Program-made: the position numbers and the translations under genes
Shown here: one piece after another, positions 52,477 to 61,139 of the stretch
How positions within the stretch are numbered: the first letter of the stretch is position 1
How the letters are laid out: the number at the start of each line of letters is the position of its first letter
NCBI RefSeq assembly: GCF_001426245.1
Contig: NZ_LMCM01000010.1
Span: 186,001-250,000, forward strand
DNA: 64,000 nt
From: Phycicoccus sp. Root101
GTDB taxonomy: Bacteria > Actinomycetota > Actinomycetes > Actinomycetales > Dermatophilaceae
Direction of reading: 5' to 3'
Notes under the pieces: model-generated
The model's database searches: none
The model's input: only the letters and a program-made list of their open reading frames with translations
What the model was told of the DNA's origin: nothing

Positions 52477-54201
52477 ATGCACCTGCGTCCGACCCTGCCC
52501 TCGAGCGTGGTGGCCTGCGCGCTCGTCCTGAGTGGTGCCCTCGTGGCCGCACCCGCCGTGGCTGAGGACTTCAGCAAGCCCTCCAAGGGATTCGCCCCAC
52601 CCAACACCGTGCTGCACGACGCGCCACCGGCCGCGGTCGGGCTCGACCCCGGGCCGGTCGCGATGGCGGTCGACCAGATCCGCGCCCACGAGACGGCGCC
52701 GCTGGGCGGCCACCCCATGTACGCGGGCGCGGTCGGCCTGATGGGCCACGACGGCAAGGTCGTCGAGCGGGACGCCAGCGGGTTCGCGCTCAGGTACGCC
52801 GACGCGACGACCGAGCTTCCGCGGGACCAGTGGGTCCCCATGCGCGAGGACACCGTGTTCGACCTGGCGTCGGTGTCCAAGCTGTTCACCTCGCTGGCCG
52901 TCGTCCAGCTCGTCGAGGAGGGCAAGGTCGCGCTCGAGGCCCCGGTGGCCACCTACCTGCCCGAGTTCGCCGCGGGCGGCAAGGAGGGGGTCACGATCCG
53001 TCAGCTGCTCACGCACACGTCAGGTTTCCCGGCCTGGCTGCCGCTCTGGAGCAAGTACCCCGACAAGGCCTCGCGGATCAAGGCCGTCCTGGACCAGCCG
53101 CCGACGAACCCGCCGGGTTCCACGTACCTCTACAGCGACCTCAACCTCATCACCCTCGGCGTGGTGGTCGAGAAGCTGCGCGGCAAGCCGCTCGACGAGG
53201 TCGTCGCGGAGCGCATCACACGACCCCTGGGCATGCGTGACACGGGCTACAACCCCAGCGACCGGACGCGAACAGCGGCCACCGAGTACCAGACGGCCCC
53301 GGCGCGCGGCATGGTCTGGGGCGAGGTGCACGACGAGAACGCCTGGTCCCTCGGAGGTGTCGCCGGCCACGCAGGTGTGTTCTCGACGGTCGACGACCTG
53401 GCCGTCCTCAGCCAGGCCCTGCTCAACGGAGGGACCTACAGGGGCCACCGGATCCTGTCGAAGCAGAGCGTCACGTCCCTCATCACCAACTTCAACGGTG
53501 ACTTCCCGGGAGACGACCACGGCCTCGGGTTCGAGCTCAACCAGCGCTGGTACATGGATGCGCTCTCGGGCCCGCAGACGGCCGGGCACACCGGGTACAC
53601 CGGCACCTCGATCGTCATCGACTTCGCCTCGCGTTCGTTCGCGATCCTGCTGACCAACCGGGTCCACCCCTCCCGCAGCTGGGGCAGCATCAACCTGGCG
53701 CGGCGGGAGTGGGCGGGAGGCCTGGCGCAGGCCATGAGGGTGCGCCCCGCGCACGGTGACACGGCGTGGTTCAGCGGCGCGAAGGACGCGACGACCAGCA
53801 CGCTCGCGACTCCACCCCTCGAGGTGCCGGCGAGGGGCGGGCGCCTCGGGTTCGACCTCTTCCTCGACACCGAGGAGAGCGACCTGCTCGCGCTCGAACG
53901 GTCGACCGACGGCGGGGTGACATGGGCGGCGCTGCCCTTCATGGTCCGCGACCGGGGAGAGACCACCCAGAGCGACGGCGTCGTCTCGGGAAGTGGGGAC
54001 CGCAGGTGGGTGCAGGCGCGGGCCGACCTCCTCGGCGGGAGCCAGGTCCTGCGGTGGCGCTACACGACCGACGCCGCCTACCTCGGACGCGGTGCCTACG
54101 TCGACGACGTGCGGGTGGCCTCGGGCGGCCGGGTCGTGCTGGACGGGGAGAAGACTCCCGGGGACTTCGTCGCGCAGGGCTGGATGCTGGCGTCACGATG
54201 A
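52477..54201 (+). CDS. Secreted serine hydrolase, AmiE/class C beta-lactamase-like, with extra C-terminal domain
   Basis: The 574-residue protein has a Sec signal (cleavage near AVA-ED, residue 29). Its beta-lactamase-like domain has S132-V-S-K135 (LASVSKLF), Y-S-D in STYLYSDLN and HTGYTG in the KTG position. A C-terminal beta-rich domain of about 140 residues (from about 425) resembles a jelly-roll binding module. In Bacillus the neighbouring family member AmiE removes the peptide from MurNAc; that role is inferred here from context. Confidence 0.85.
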   Translation: MHLRPTLPSSVVACALVLSGALVAAPAVAEDFSKPSKGFAPPNTVLHDAPPAAVGLDPGPVAMAVDQIRAHETAPLGGHPMYAGAVGLMGHDGKVVERDASGFALRYADATTELPRDQWVPMREDTVFDLASVSKLFTSLAVVQLVEEGKVALEAPVATYLPEFAAGGKEGVTIRQLLTHTSGFPAWLPLWSKYPDKASRIKAVLDQPPTNPPGSTYLYSDLNLITLGVVVEKLRGKPLDEVVAERITRPLGMRDTGYNPSDRTRTAATEYQTAPARGMVWGEVHDENAWSLGGVAGHAGVFSTVDDLAVLSQALLNGGTYRGHRILSKQSVTSLITNFNGDFPGDDHGLGFELNQRWYMDALSGPQTAGHTGYTGTSIVIDFASRSFAILLTNRVHPSRSWGSINLARREWAGGLAQAMRVRPAHGDTAWFSGAKDATTSTLATPPLEVPARGGRLGFDLFLDTEESDLLALERSTDGGVTWAALPFMVRDRGETTQSDGVVSGSGDRRWVQARADLLGGSQVLRWRYTTDAAYLGRGAYVDDVRVASGGRVVLDGEKTPGDFVAQGWMLASR

Positions 54202-55118
54202 CGCAGGAGGCGAAGCCGTACGGTAAGCCCATGCCCCCCCGTGCCGCTGACGCCACCGTGCCGACCGTGCCCCTCCTGGTGCGCCTGCGCGGGATCCGTC
54301 CCTCGTTGTCACCGGCGGAGGACCGCGTCGCCGAGCAGGTGCTCGCCGACCCCAGGGCCGCTGCTGCGCTGACGATCAGCGAGCTCGCCGTCTCCGCCCA
54401 GACCTCGGAGACGACCGTGCTGCGGTTCTGTCGTCGGCTCGGGCTCCCGGGCTACCCCCAGCTCCGGCTCGGGCTGGCGGAGGAGAGCGCGCAGCCGCGG
54501 GCGGGCGGGGCGACCGACACCGACATCAGCGCCAAGGACACGATCGACGACATCATCGCCAAGGTGGCGTTCGTCGACGCCAGCGCGGTCGAGGAGACCG
54601 CCCAGCAGCTCGACCGACCCAGCCTCGCCGCCGCGGCGGCAGCCGTGGCGGCCGCGAAGCGCGTCGACATCTACGGCATCGGTGCCAGCGCCATCGTCGG
54701 CACCGACCTCCAGCAGAAGCTGCACCGCATCGGGGTCGTGGCCTTCGCCTGGAACGACCCCCACATCGCCCTGACGAGCGCGACCCTGCTGGGCAAGGGG
54801 GACGTGGCCATCGGGATCTCCCACTCGGGCACGACCTCGGAGACCATCGAAGCGCTCGACGCAGCCCGGAGCCGGGGTGCGACGACGATGGCGATCACCA
54901 ACTTCCCGGTGTCCCTGCTCGCGGCTCGCGCGGACCTCGTGCTCACCACGGCTGCTCGCGAGACCAGCCTGCGGTCCGGGGCCACGGCCAGCCGCATCGC
55001 GGCGCTGACCGTCGTCGACTGCCTCTACATCGCGGTGGCCCAGCGCAACCTGCCCCGGGCCCGCAAGGCCGTCAAGGAGACCCGGCAGGCGGTGGCCAGC
55101 CACCACCTGCGTCAGTGA
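54198..55118 (+). CDS. murR: MurR/RpiR-family transcriptional regulator
   Basis: The 306-residue protein has an RpiR helix-turn-helix (LSPAEDRVAEQVLADPRAAAALTISELAVSAQTSETTVLRFCRRLGLPGYPQLRLGL). A SIS sugar-phosphate domain (RVDIYGIGASAIVGTDLQQKLHRIG ... GISHSGTTSETIEALDAARSRGATTMAIT) follows. It probably senses MurNAc-6-phosphate and controls the cluster. ATG 54198 overlaps the hydrolase stop; ATG 54231 is an alternative start. Confidence 0.9.
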   Translation: MTQEAKPYGKPMPPRAADATVPTVPLLVRLRGIRPSLSPAEDRVAEQVLADPRAAAALTISELAVSAQTSETTVLRFCRRLGLPGYPQLRLGLAEESAQPRAGGATDTDISAKDTIDDIIAKVAFVDASAVEETAQQLDRPSLAAAAAAVAAAKRVDIYGIGASAIVGTDLQQKLHRIGVVAFAWNDPHIALTSATLLGKGDVAIGISHSGTTSETIEALDAARSRGATTMAITNFPVSLLAARADLVLTTAARETSLRSGATASRIAALTVVDCLYIAVAQRNLPRARKAVKETRQAVASHHLRQ

Positions 55119-55153
55119 CTCGGCACGGCCTGACTGGTCATTCATTTACGTCG

Positions 55154-55182
55154 TTGACGCATCGAGCGTAAGAAACTAACCT
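55154..55182 (+). promoter_or_regulatory. Promoter of murQ
   Basis: TTGACG (55154-55159), 17 bases, TAACCT (55177-55182). The GTG start follows six bases after the -10 box, so the transcript should be leaderless. TTGACGCA in the -35 area matches the nagZ upstream region, and TTACG/CGTAA (55147-55170) brackets it. Confidence 0.65.
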
Positions 55183-55188
55183 CACGGT

Positions 55189-56199
55189 GTGACCAGCGAC
55201 GTGAGCGTCAGCGCGCCCACCGAGGAGCGCCACCCCGGCAGCACCGCCATCGACACCCAGCCGACCCTGGAGATCCTGCGGCTGCTCAACGACGACGACG
55301 CCCGGGTCGCCCCGGCGGTGGCCGAGGTGCTGCCCGAGCTGGCCGTCCTCGTCGACCGGGCCGTCGCCGCCATCAGGACCGGCGGCACGGTGCACTACTT
55401 CGGCGCGGGCACCTCCGGGCGGCTCGCCGTCCTCGACGCCGCCGAGCTGCTGCCGACCTTCAACGCCCCCGACGGCCTGTTCGTCGCGCACCACGCCGGA
55501 GGCCTCGGCGCCCTCCTGCGTGCGGTCGAGAACGTCGAGGACGACGAGGGTGCCGGTGAGGCGGAGGCCTCGGCCCTCCGCGAGGGCGACATCGCGATCG
55601 GCCTCACCGCCTCGGGTCGCACGCCCTTCGTCGGCGGCGCCCTGCGCCGGGCCCGTGAGCTGGGGGCGATCACCGCCCTGGTGACCTCGAACCCGGAGGC
55701 CGGCCTCGCGCCATACGCCGACCACCTCCTCGTGGCCCGCACCGGGCCCGAGGTCCTCACGGGCTCGACCCGGCTCAAGGCGGGGACGGCGCAGAAGCTC
55801 GTCCTCAACTCGTTCTCGACGGCCGTGATGATCCGGCTCGGCCGGACCTGGTCCAACCTCATGGTCGACGTCGTCGCCACCAACGCCAAGCTGCGTGGTC
55901 GCGTGCTGCGCATCCTGCAGGAGGCCAGCGGCGCCGACGAGACCGATGCCCGCCTCGCGCTCGAGGCCGCCGACGGCGAGCTCAAGACGGCCCTGCTGTC
56001 GATGCTTGCCGGCACCGACGCGGCCACGGCCCGGCTGGCCATCGCCGACCACCAGGGCTCGGTCGCGAGGGCGCTGGCCGACCTGGTGCCCGGCAGCGCC
56101 GCCCTCCTCCAGACCTCCTCCCCGGAACCCACCCCTTCCCCGCGAGATGGCTCCTCGGTATCCGTGGCGCCGAATCCCCTGACAGGAGAACGTTCATGA
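55189..56199 (+). CDS. murQ: N-acetylmuramic acid 6-phosphate etherase
   Basis: The 336-residue protein has the MurQ SIS fold: TVHYFGAGTSGRLAVLDAAELLPTF (the E in DAAE is catalytic in the family), AIGLTASGRTPFVGGAL, TSNPE, and EVLTGSTRLKAGTAQKLVLNSFSTAVMIRLGRTWSNLMVDV. It removes D-lactate from MurNAc-6-P to give GlcNAc-6-P. A 30-residue Ser/Pro-rich tail is extra. ATGA overlap with the binding-protein gene. Confidence 0.97.
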   Translation: MTSDVSVSAPTEERHPGSTAIDTQPTLEILRLLNDDDARVAPAVAEVLPELAVLVDRAVAAIRTGGTVHYFGAGTSGRLAVLDAAELLPTFNAPDGLFVAHHAGGLGALLRAVENVEDDEGAGEAEASALREGDIAIGLTASGRTPFVGGALRRARELGAITALVTSNPEAGLAPYADHLLVARTGPEVLTGSTRLKAGTAQKLVLNSFSTAVMIRLGRTWSNLMVDVVATNAKLRGRVLRILQEASGADETDARLALEAADGELKTALLSMLAGTDAATARLAIADHQGSVARALADLVPGSAALLQTSSPEPTPSPRDGSSVSVAPNPLTGERS

Positions 56200-57488
56200 C
56201 TCGTCGCACCCACAGGTCCATCGCCTCCGTGGTCGCCCTCGGCGCAGCCCTCGCCCTCACGGCGTGCGCGCCCTCCAGCGGCGGGGACGACTCCGGCGGC
56301 GGCAGCGGCGACACCACCCTGAGCGTGTGGTCGTGGCGGGTCGAGGACAAGGCGGCCTACGACACGATCTTCGCGGCCTACGAGAAGGCCCACCCCGGGG
56401 TGAAGGTCGACTTCAAGGCGTTCAAGGCCACCGAGTACAACAAGATCCTCGCCACCGGCCTCGCCGGCTCCGACGGCCCGGACGTCCCGCAGGTCCGGTC
56501 CTACGGCCAGCTGCAGACGACGGTCGCCTCCGACTCGCTCGTCCCGCTCGACGGAAAGGTCGACCTCTCCGGCTGGGACGAGAACGTCGTCGCCAGCGCC
56601 AAGGGCAAGGAGGACGGCAAGATCTACTCCGTGCCGCTCGCCCGCCAGACCACGGTGATGTTCTACAACCAGGACGTGTTCGACAAGGCCGGGCTCGAGG
56701 CGCCGACGACCTGGGACGAGTTCATGGCCGCCAACACGAAGTTCGCTGCCGACGGCCTCACGCCGATCGCGGTGGGGGCCAAGGACGACTGGACCCTGCC
56801 GATCGTCCACGAGGTCCTCGCGGCGCCGCGCTTCGGTGGCAAGGCGTTCCAGGACGAGGTCACCACGGGGTCCAAGGACTTCACCGACCCCGACTGGGTC
56901 GCGTCGGTCAAGGTCGTCAAGGACCTCGAGAAGTTCATGCCGAAGAACGTCACGGGCGTCGCCATCACGGACGCGCAGACGCTCTTCACGGCGGGCAAGG
57001 CCGCCATGCTGCCGGGTGGGTCCTACGACCTCGCGGTGCTGCAGAAGGCGAACCCCGCGATGAAGATCGGGGTCTTCCAGGTGCCCCCGCCCCCGGGGTC
57101 GCCCAGCGGGGCCACGGCCACGACGGCCGGCTGGGCCGACGGCAACTTCGCGGTCTCCAAGAAGTCGAAGAACCAGAAGGCCGCCACCGACCTCGTCACG
57201 TGGATGTCGACCAAGGAGTTCGGCCAGATGGTCGCCGACGACGTGAAGCAGATCTCGGCCGTCCCCGGCGTCGAGTACAAGGACCCGCTGCTCAAGCAGA
57301 TGAGTGAGAACTACGTGAAGTCCGGCTCGCCGTACCTGCTGCTCACGGACTTCCGCTACGGCTCGCCGTCCGGCACGGACCTGCTCGGCAAGGGCATCCA
57401 GCAGCTCCTGCTCGGTGGCAAGGACGCGTCCGCGGTGAGCAAGGAGCTCGACACCGGCGTAAAGACCTGGTTCAAGCCGGCCGCGTGA
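56196..57488 (+). CDS. ABC sugar-binding lipoprotein (extracellular solute-binding family 1)
   Basis: The 430-residue protein has a lipoprotein signal with lipobox LTAC (C24), a Ser/Gly linker, then the binding-protein fold: TLSVWSWRVEDKAAYDTIFAAYEKAHPGVKVDFK, QTTVMFYNQDVFDKAGLEAPTTWDEFM and LFTAGKAAMLPGGSYDLAVLQ. It is anchored outside the membrane and delivers a saccharide to the permeases next in line. Position after murQ suggests MurNAc or a small muropeptide sugar. This would replace the PTS transporter MurP. Confidence 0.93.
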   Translation: MTRRTHRSIASVVALGAALALTACAPSSGGDDSGGGSGDTTLSVWSWRVEDKAAYDTIFAAYEKAHPGVKVDFKAFKATEYNKILATGLAGSDGPDVPQVRSYGQLQTTVASDSLVPLDGKVDLSGWDENVVASAKGKEDGKIYSVPLARQTTVMFYNQDVFDKAGLEAPTTWDEFMAANTKFAADGLTPIAVGAKDDWTLPIVHEVLAAPRFGGKAFQDEVTTGSKDFTDPDWVASVKVVKDLEKFMPKNVTGVAITDAQTLFTAGKAAMLPGGSYDLAVLQKANPAMKIGVFQVPPPPGSPSGATATTAGWADGNFAVSKKSKNQKAATDLVTWMSTKEFGQMVADDVKQISAVPGVEYKDPLLKQMSENYVKSGSPYLLLTDFRYGSPSGTDLLGKGIQQLLLGGKDASAVSKELDTGVKTWFKPAA

Positions 57489-58384
57489 GACGTCGTACGG
57501 GGCTGCTGTTCGTCCTCCCCGCCCTGCTGCTGTTCGGGGTGTTCGTGCTCTACCCGATGGCGACGGCGTTCTCCTACGCCTTCTTCGAGTGGCGGGGCAC
57601 GGCGCGCGGAGCGTTCGCGGGCCTGACGAACTTCCGCACGCTGTTCACCAGGGCGCCGTTCACGACGGACCTGCCGCGAGCGCTGCTGCACAACGTGCTG
57701 TTCTTCGGCGGGACGATGGTGTTCCAGAACACCATCGGCCTCGGCGTCGCGTTCCTGCTGCACCGTCGGGCCCGGACCCGCCGGCTGCTCCAGACGCTCT
57801 ACGCCATGCCCTACCTCGTCAGCCCGATCGTCATCGGCTACCTCTGGACGCTCCTGCTCTCGCCGACCTTCGGCCCGGTCAACCAGCTGCTGACGAAGAT
57901 CGGCCTCGAGTCGTGGGCCCTTCCCTGGCTGGGCGACCCCAAGACCGCCCTGTGGGTGGTGGTGCTCGTGAGCGTGTGGCAGTGGATCGGCTTCCCCGTC
58001 CTCCTGTATGGCGCCGCGCTGGGTGGGGTGCCCGAGGAGCTCACCGAGGCTGCTCGTGTCGACGGGGCGAGCCACCGCCAGGCGTTCTTCAAGGTGACCC
58101 TGCCGTTGCTGGTCCCGGCGATCGGCACGGTGTCGGTGCTGACGTTCATCTTCGCCATGGAGGCGTTCGCGCTCCCGTACGCGTTCGGCGGGTCGACCGG
58201 AAACCCGGCGGGCTCGACGGACTTCGTGTCGCTGCTGTTCTACCGGACTGCCTTCGACTCCGGCTCGATCGACGCCATCGGCAGCTCGTCGGCGCTGGCG
58301 ACCCTGTTGTTCCTCGTCATCTTCGGTGGCGCCCTGGGCGCCACCTCGGTCCTGCGTCGCCACGAGCGGAGGATCACCGTATGA
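57485..58384 (+). CDS. ABC sugar transporter permease 1 (MalF type)
   Basis: The 299-residue protein has six transmembrane segments and the ATPase-docking EAA loop TEAARVDGASHRQAFFKVTLPLLVPAIG (about 190-217). It pairs with the permease at 58381. GTG start overlaps the binding-protein stop and its own stop overlaps the next ATG. Confidence 0.94.
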   Translation: MRRRTGLLFVLPALLLFGVFVLYPMATAFSYAFFEWRGTARGAFAGLTNFRTLFTRAPFTTDLPRALLHNVLFFGGTMVFQNTIGLGVAFLLHRRARTRRLLQTLYAMPYLVSPIVIGYLWTLLLSPTFGPVNQLLTKIGLESWALPWLGDPKTALWVVVLVSVWQWIGFPVLLYGAALGGVPEELTEAARVDGASHRQAFFKVTLPLLVPAIGTVSVLTFIFAMEAFALPYAFGGSTGNPAGSTDFVSLLFYRTAFDSGSIDAIGSSSALATLLFLVIFGGALGATSVLRRHERRITV

Positions 58385-59304
58385 GCGTCGTCGTCCCGCC
58401 CGTGGCCTCCACCGACCGTGAGGGCCCGGTGCTGGCCCAGCCACGCGGCCCGCGCGGCGGCCGTGGTGCCCGGGCTGGCTCCGGCGGCAAGCCGGTCGGG
58501 GGCACGACGGCGACCGTGGTGCTGTGGCTCTATGCCGCGATCGCCCTGGTCCCCCTGCTGCTCATGGTCCTCAGCTCGTTCCGGACCAACGCCGACCTCA
58601 TCACCGACCCGTTGGGCCTGCCGTCGCCGATCTCGACGCAGAGCTACGAGGAGGCGTGGACCACCGGCAACTTCGCCACCTACTTCGGCAACTCGTTGCT
58701 CGTCACGGTCGGCGCGGTGGTGCTGTCGACCACGGTCTCGACGATGGCGGCCTACGCGCTCGCCCGCGTTCGGTCGAGAGCCTTCCGCTGGCTCGAGTCC
58801 CTGTTCCTGTCCGGGCTCATGCTCCCGATCCACCTCGCGATCCTGCCGATCTTCTACCTGTTCGACGGCCTCGGGCTGATCGACTCCCGGATGGGGCTCG
58901 CGCTGATGTACGGCGCGTCCGGGGTGCCGTTCTCGATCTTCGTGCTGACGACGTTCTTCCGGCAGCTGCCCGAGGAGCTCGAGGAGGCCGCCGCCCTGGA
59001 CGGTGCCTCGCCGTGGCAGACGTTCTGGCGCGTCATGGTCCCGCTCGTGCGTCCGGCGCTGGCGACCGTCGCCGTCTTCCGCTTCGTGCCGATCTGGAAC
59101 GACTTCCTCTTCCCGCTCGTGCTGCTGCGCCGCGAGGAGAAGTACACGCTGCCCGTCGGGCTCACCACCTTCTTCGGGGAGAACGCCACCAACTACTCGG
59201 CCGTGTTCGCGGGGCTGGTCATCACGACGATCCCCCTGATCCTGTTGTTCCTCCTCGCGACCAAGCAGATCGTCGCCGGATTGACCGCCGGCATGTCGAA
59301 GTGA
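58381..59304 (+). CDS. ABC sugar transporter permease 2 (MalG type)
   Basis: The 307-residue protein has a 45-residue polar N-terminus, six transmembrane segments and EAA loop EEAAALDGASPWQTFWRVMVPLVRPAL (about 199-225). No ATPase gene follows, so the importer must borrow a shared ATPase such as an MsiK-type protein, as is known for sugar importers of actinomycetes. Confidence 0.94.
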   Translation: MSVVVPPVASTDREGPVLAQPRGPRGGRGARAGSGGKPVGGTTATVVLWLYAAIALVPLLLMVLSSFRTNADLITDPLGLPSPISTQSYEEAWTTGNFATYFGNSLLVTVGAVVLSTTVSTMAAYALARVRSRAFRWLESLFLSGLMLPIHLAILPIFYLFDGLGLIDSRMGLALMYGASGVPFSIFVLTTFFRQLPEELEEAAALDGASPWQTFWRVMVPLVRPALATVAVFRFVPIWNDFLFPLVLLRREEKYTLPVGLTTFFGENATNYSAVFAGLVITTIPLILLFLLATKQIVAGLTAGMSK

Positions 59305-59317
59305 TCCCATCGCGGGC

Positions 59318-60262
59318 GTGAGCACCCTGGGCCGCGCGACGGTCGCGGCCGTGGACATCGGCGGTTCCGGCCTGCGCGTCCAGCTCTCGCACGGCACCGA
59401 GCCCGGTCCGGTCCGCACCGCCCCCGGCGTGCGGATCCAGCCGGGCGGGATCGACGTGTCTGCTCTGGCCGTGGCGGCCCGGGCGCTGGTGGCCGACGAG
59501 CTGCCCATGCAGGATCCGGACGTCGTCGTCTGGTCGATGCGGGGTCTGCTGTTCCTCGCCGACCGCACGGAGGTGATGCGGATCGTGCGCTCGTCGTTCG
59601 GTGCTCGTCGCACGGTGGTGGTCAGCGATGCCGTGGCCAACCTCGTGGGGGCGCTCGACGGGCTGCGTCCCGGCGCGGTCGTCGCCGCCGGGACCGGGGC
59701 GGTCGCCTTCGGCACCGACTTCGACGAGACGTGGTGCCGGGTCGACGGCTGGGGGCACGTGCTCGGCGACGTGGGTTCGGGGGCCTGGCTGGGGCTGGAG
59801 GGCCTGCGGGCGGCGTTGCGGTCCTCCGACGGGCTGCCGTCCGGGTCGTCCGCCCTGCTGGATGCGGCTCGTCCCTCCTTCGGCGAGCCGACCACCTGGC
59901 CCCGGCAGGTGATGAACGCTCCTGACGCCCCCGAGCGGCTGGCTGGCTTCGCCCCGGCGGTGGCTGAGGCGGCGACCGACGGTGACCCGGTGGCGACCGC
60001 GCTCTGCGCCCACGCGGGGGAGGGACTCGCCGATGCCTTGGGGGCTGCGGCCTCCGGGCTGCCCGACCCCGTCCTGGTCGCCACCGGGGGAGTCCTCGCG
60101 GCCGTGCCTGTGCGGACGGCCCTCGAGCGGCGGCTCGCCCGCGACGGACGGGTCCTCGCACCGGCGCTGGGTGGGGCGCTCGACGGGGCCCGGTTGCTCG
60201 GCACCCACCTGCTGGAGGCGGGCAGCCTGCCCGCGCACGCGGCATACCTGCTCGTCGACTGA
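59318..60262 (+). CDS. BadF/BadG-type sugar kinase, probable MurNAc kinase
   Basis: The 314-residue protein has the ASKHA fold: phosphate-1 loop AAVDIGGSGLRVQL (about 10-23), phosphate-2 GAVVAAGTGAVAFGTDF, DGWGHVLGDVGSGAWLGLEGLRAAL and adenosine site PVLVATGGVLAAVPVR. The same family includes GlcNAc kinase and the MurNAc/GlcNAc kinase MurK of Clostridium. In this cluster it would make MurNAc-6-P for MurQ. Substrate is inferred from context. Confidence 0.85.
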   Translation: MSTLGRATVAAVDIGGSGLRVQLSHGTEPGPVRTAPGVRIQPGGIDVSALAVAARALVADELPMQDPDVVVWSMRGLLFLADRTEVMRIVRSSFGARRTVVVSDAVANLVGALDGLRPGAVVAAGTGAVAFGTDFDETWCRVDGWGHVLGDVGSGAWLGLEGLRAALRSSDGLPSGSSALLDAARPSFGEPTTWPRQVMNAPDAPERLAGFAPAVAEAATDGDPVATALCAHAGEGLADALGAAASGLPDPVLVATGGVLAAVPVRTALERRLARDGRVLAPALGGALDGARLLGTHLLEAGSLPAHAAYLLVD

Positions 60263-60330
60263 CCGGGTCGACGTGGACGCGCCGGGAACCACCGGCGTGT
60301 TCACATCGAACCGGGGCCGGGGCATGAGAA

Positions 60331-60356
60331 AGGGCCCCTCGCATGCTCGGGGCCCT
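60331..60356 (-). terminator. Terminator attached to the tRNA-Ser 3' relic
   Basis: AGGGCCCC and GGGGCCCT pair around a 10-base loop. On the minus strand the stem is followed by a pyrimidine-rich CTTTCTC-like tract. It lies five bases from the relic tRNA end at 60362-60380. It can also end the kinase transcript on the plus strand. Confidence 0.65.
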
Positions 60357-60361
60357 ACTCG

Positions 60362-60380
60362 TGTGGCGGAGGATAGGGGA
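60362..60380 (-). pseudogene. Relic of tRNA-Ser(GGA) 3' end
   Basis: TGTGGCGGAGGATAGGGGA repeats exactly the sequence at 60485-60503. On the minus strand it is the 3' acceptor strand, discriminator, CCA and part of the T stem. The rest of the tRNA is missing. Confidence 0.8.
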
Positions 60381-60455
60381 GCCGCCTTCGCGGCCGGCTC
60401 GTTCCTCGCCGCCCGCTCAGGCTCCCGTCATCACCTACCCACCGCCAAAGAGAAA

Positions 60456-60479
60456 GACCCCCACGCAAGCTTGGGGGTC
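60456..60479 (-). terminator. Terminator of tRNA-Ser(GGA)
   Basis: GACCCCCA and TGGGGGTC pair around CGCAAGCT. On the minus strand the stem is followed by TTTCTCTTT, a good U-rich tail. Confidence 0.8.
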
Positions 60480-60486
60480 ATCTCTG

Positions 60487-60574
60487 TGGCGGAGGATAGG
60501 GGATTCGAACCCCTGAGAGCTTTCACTCAACACGCTTTCCAAGCGTGCGCACTAGGCCACTATGCGAATCCTCC
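60487..60574 (-). tRNA. tRNA-Ser(GGA)
   Basis: The class II tRNA has acceptor GGAGGAT/ATCCTCC, anticodon loop TTGGAAA within stem CACGC/GCGTG (anticodon GGA, reads UCC and UCU), a long variable arm, T-loop TTCGAAT, discriminator G and encoded CCA. Confidence 0.97.
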
Positions 60575-60615
60575 GCGGGCGAGGCTACACGGGCGGGGGC
60601 CCTGTCCTGAAATCG

Positions 60616-61077
60616 TCAGCTGGAGGAGCTCGCAGGGGGCCCGACGAGCAGCGCGACGGTGGTCAGGGCAGCCACGGCGAGGAGGGCGACCGCGACCGCC
60701 GCGACCGGTCGGGCGAGCATCCATGCCTGCACCTTCTCCGGCACCGAACGCGGGGACTCGCCGCCCCGCGCCAGGCGCCAGCCGCCCTCGAGCCGGCCGC
60801 GCCGCTCGGCCCGGCGGTCGAACCACACCGTCATGAACGGCGGCACCGCGCTCACCAGGCCGAGCAGGGTGAGGCGGGCCGACCAGCGCTGGTTGACCGC
60901 GACGAACACCGTGGTGAGGCAGTAGGCGATGAACACGACGCCGTGCACCATGCCGAACACCTGCACACCGAGCTCGGTCGTCCTCGTGCCGTACTTGAGG
61001 ACCATGCCCGTGAGCAGCAGCGCCCACGTGACGGCTTCGGCGACGGCGAGACGGCGGAACAGCACGAGCGGAGTCAT
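60616..61077 (-). CDS. DUF3817-like membrane protein
   Basis: The 153-residue protein has four hydrophobic segments. The first part, FRRLAVAEAVTWALLLTGMVLKYGTRTTELGVQVFGMVHGVVFIAYCLTTVFVAVNQRWS, is the DUF3817 pattern. A charged loop with ERRGRLEGGWRLA and a final helix follow. These integral membrane proteins are common in actinomycetes without known function. Start 61077 (ATG) chosen over a GTG two codons upstream. Confidence 0.85.
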   Translation of the reverse strand: MTPLVLFRRLAVAEAVTWALLLTGMVLKYGTRTTELGVQVFGMVHGVVFIAYCLTTVFVAVNQRWSARLTLLGLVSAVPPFMTVWFDRRAERRGRLEGGWRLARGGESPRSVPEKVQAWMLARPVAAVAVALLAVAALTTVALLVGPPASSSS

Positions 61078-61139
61078 GGGCACCAGTGTCGCAAGAGGGG
61101 ATTGGCTGCCACGGCACGGCCCCGTCTACACTTGTCGCA

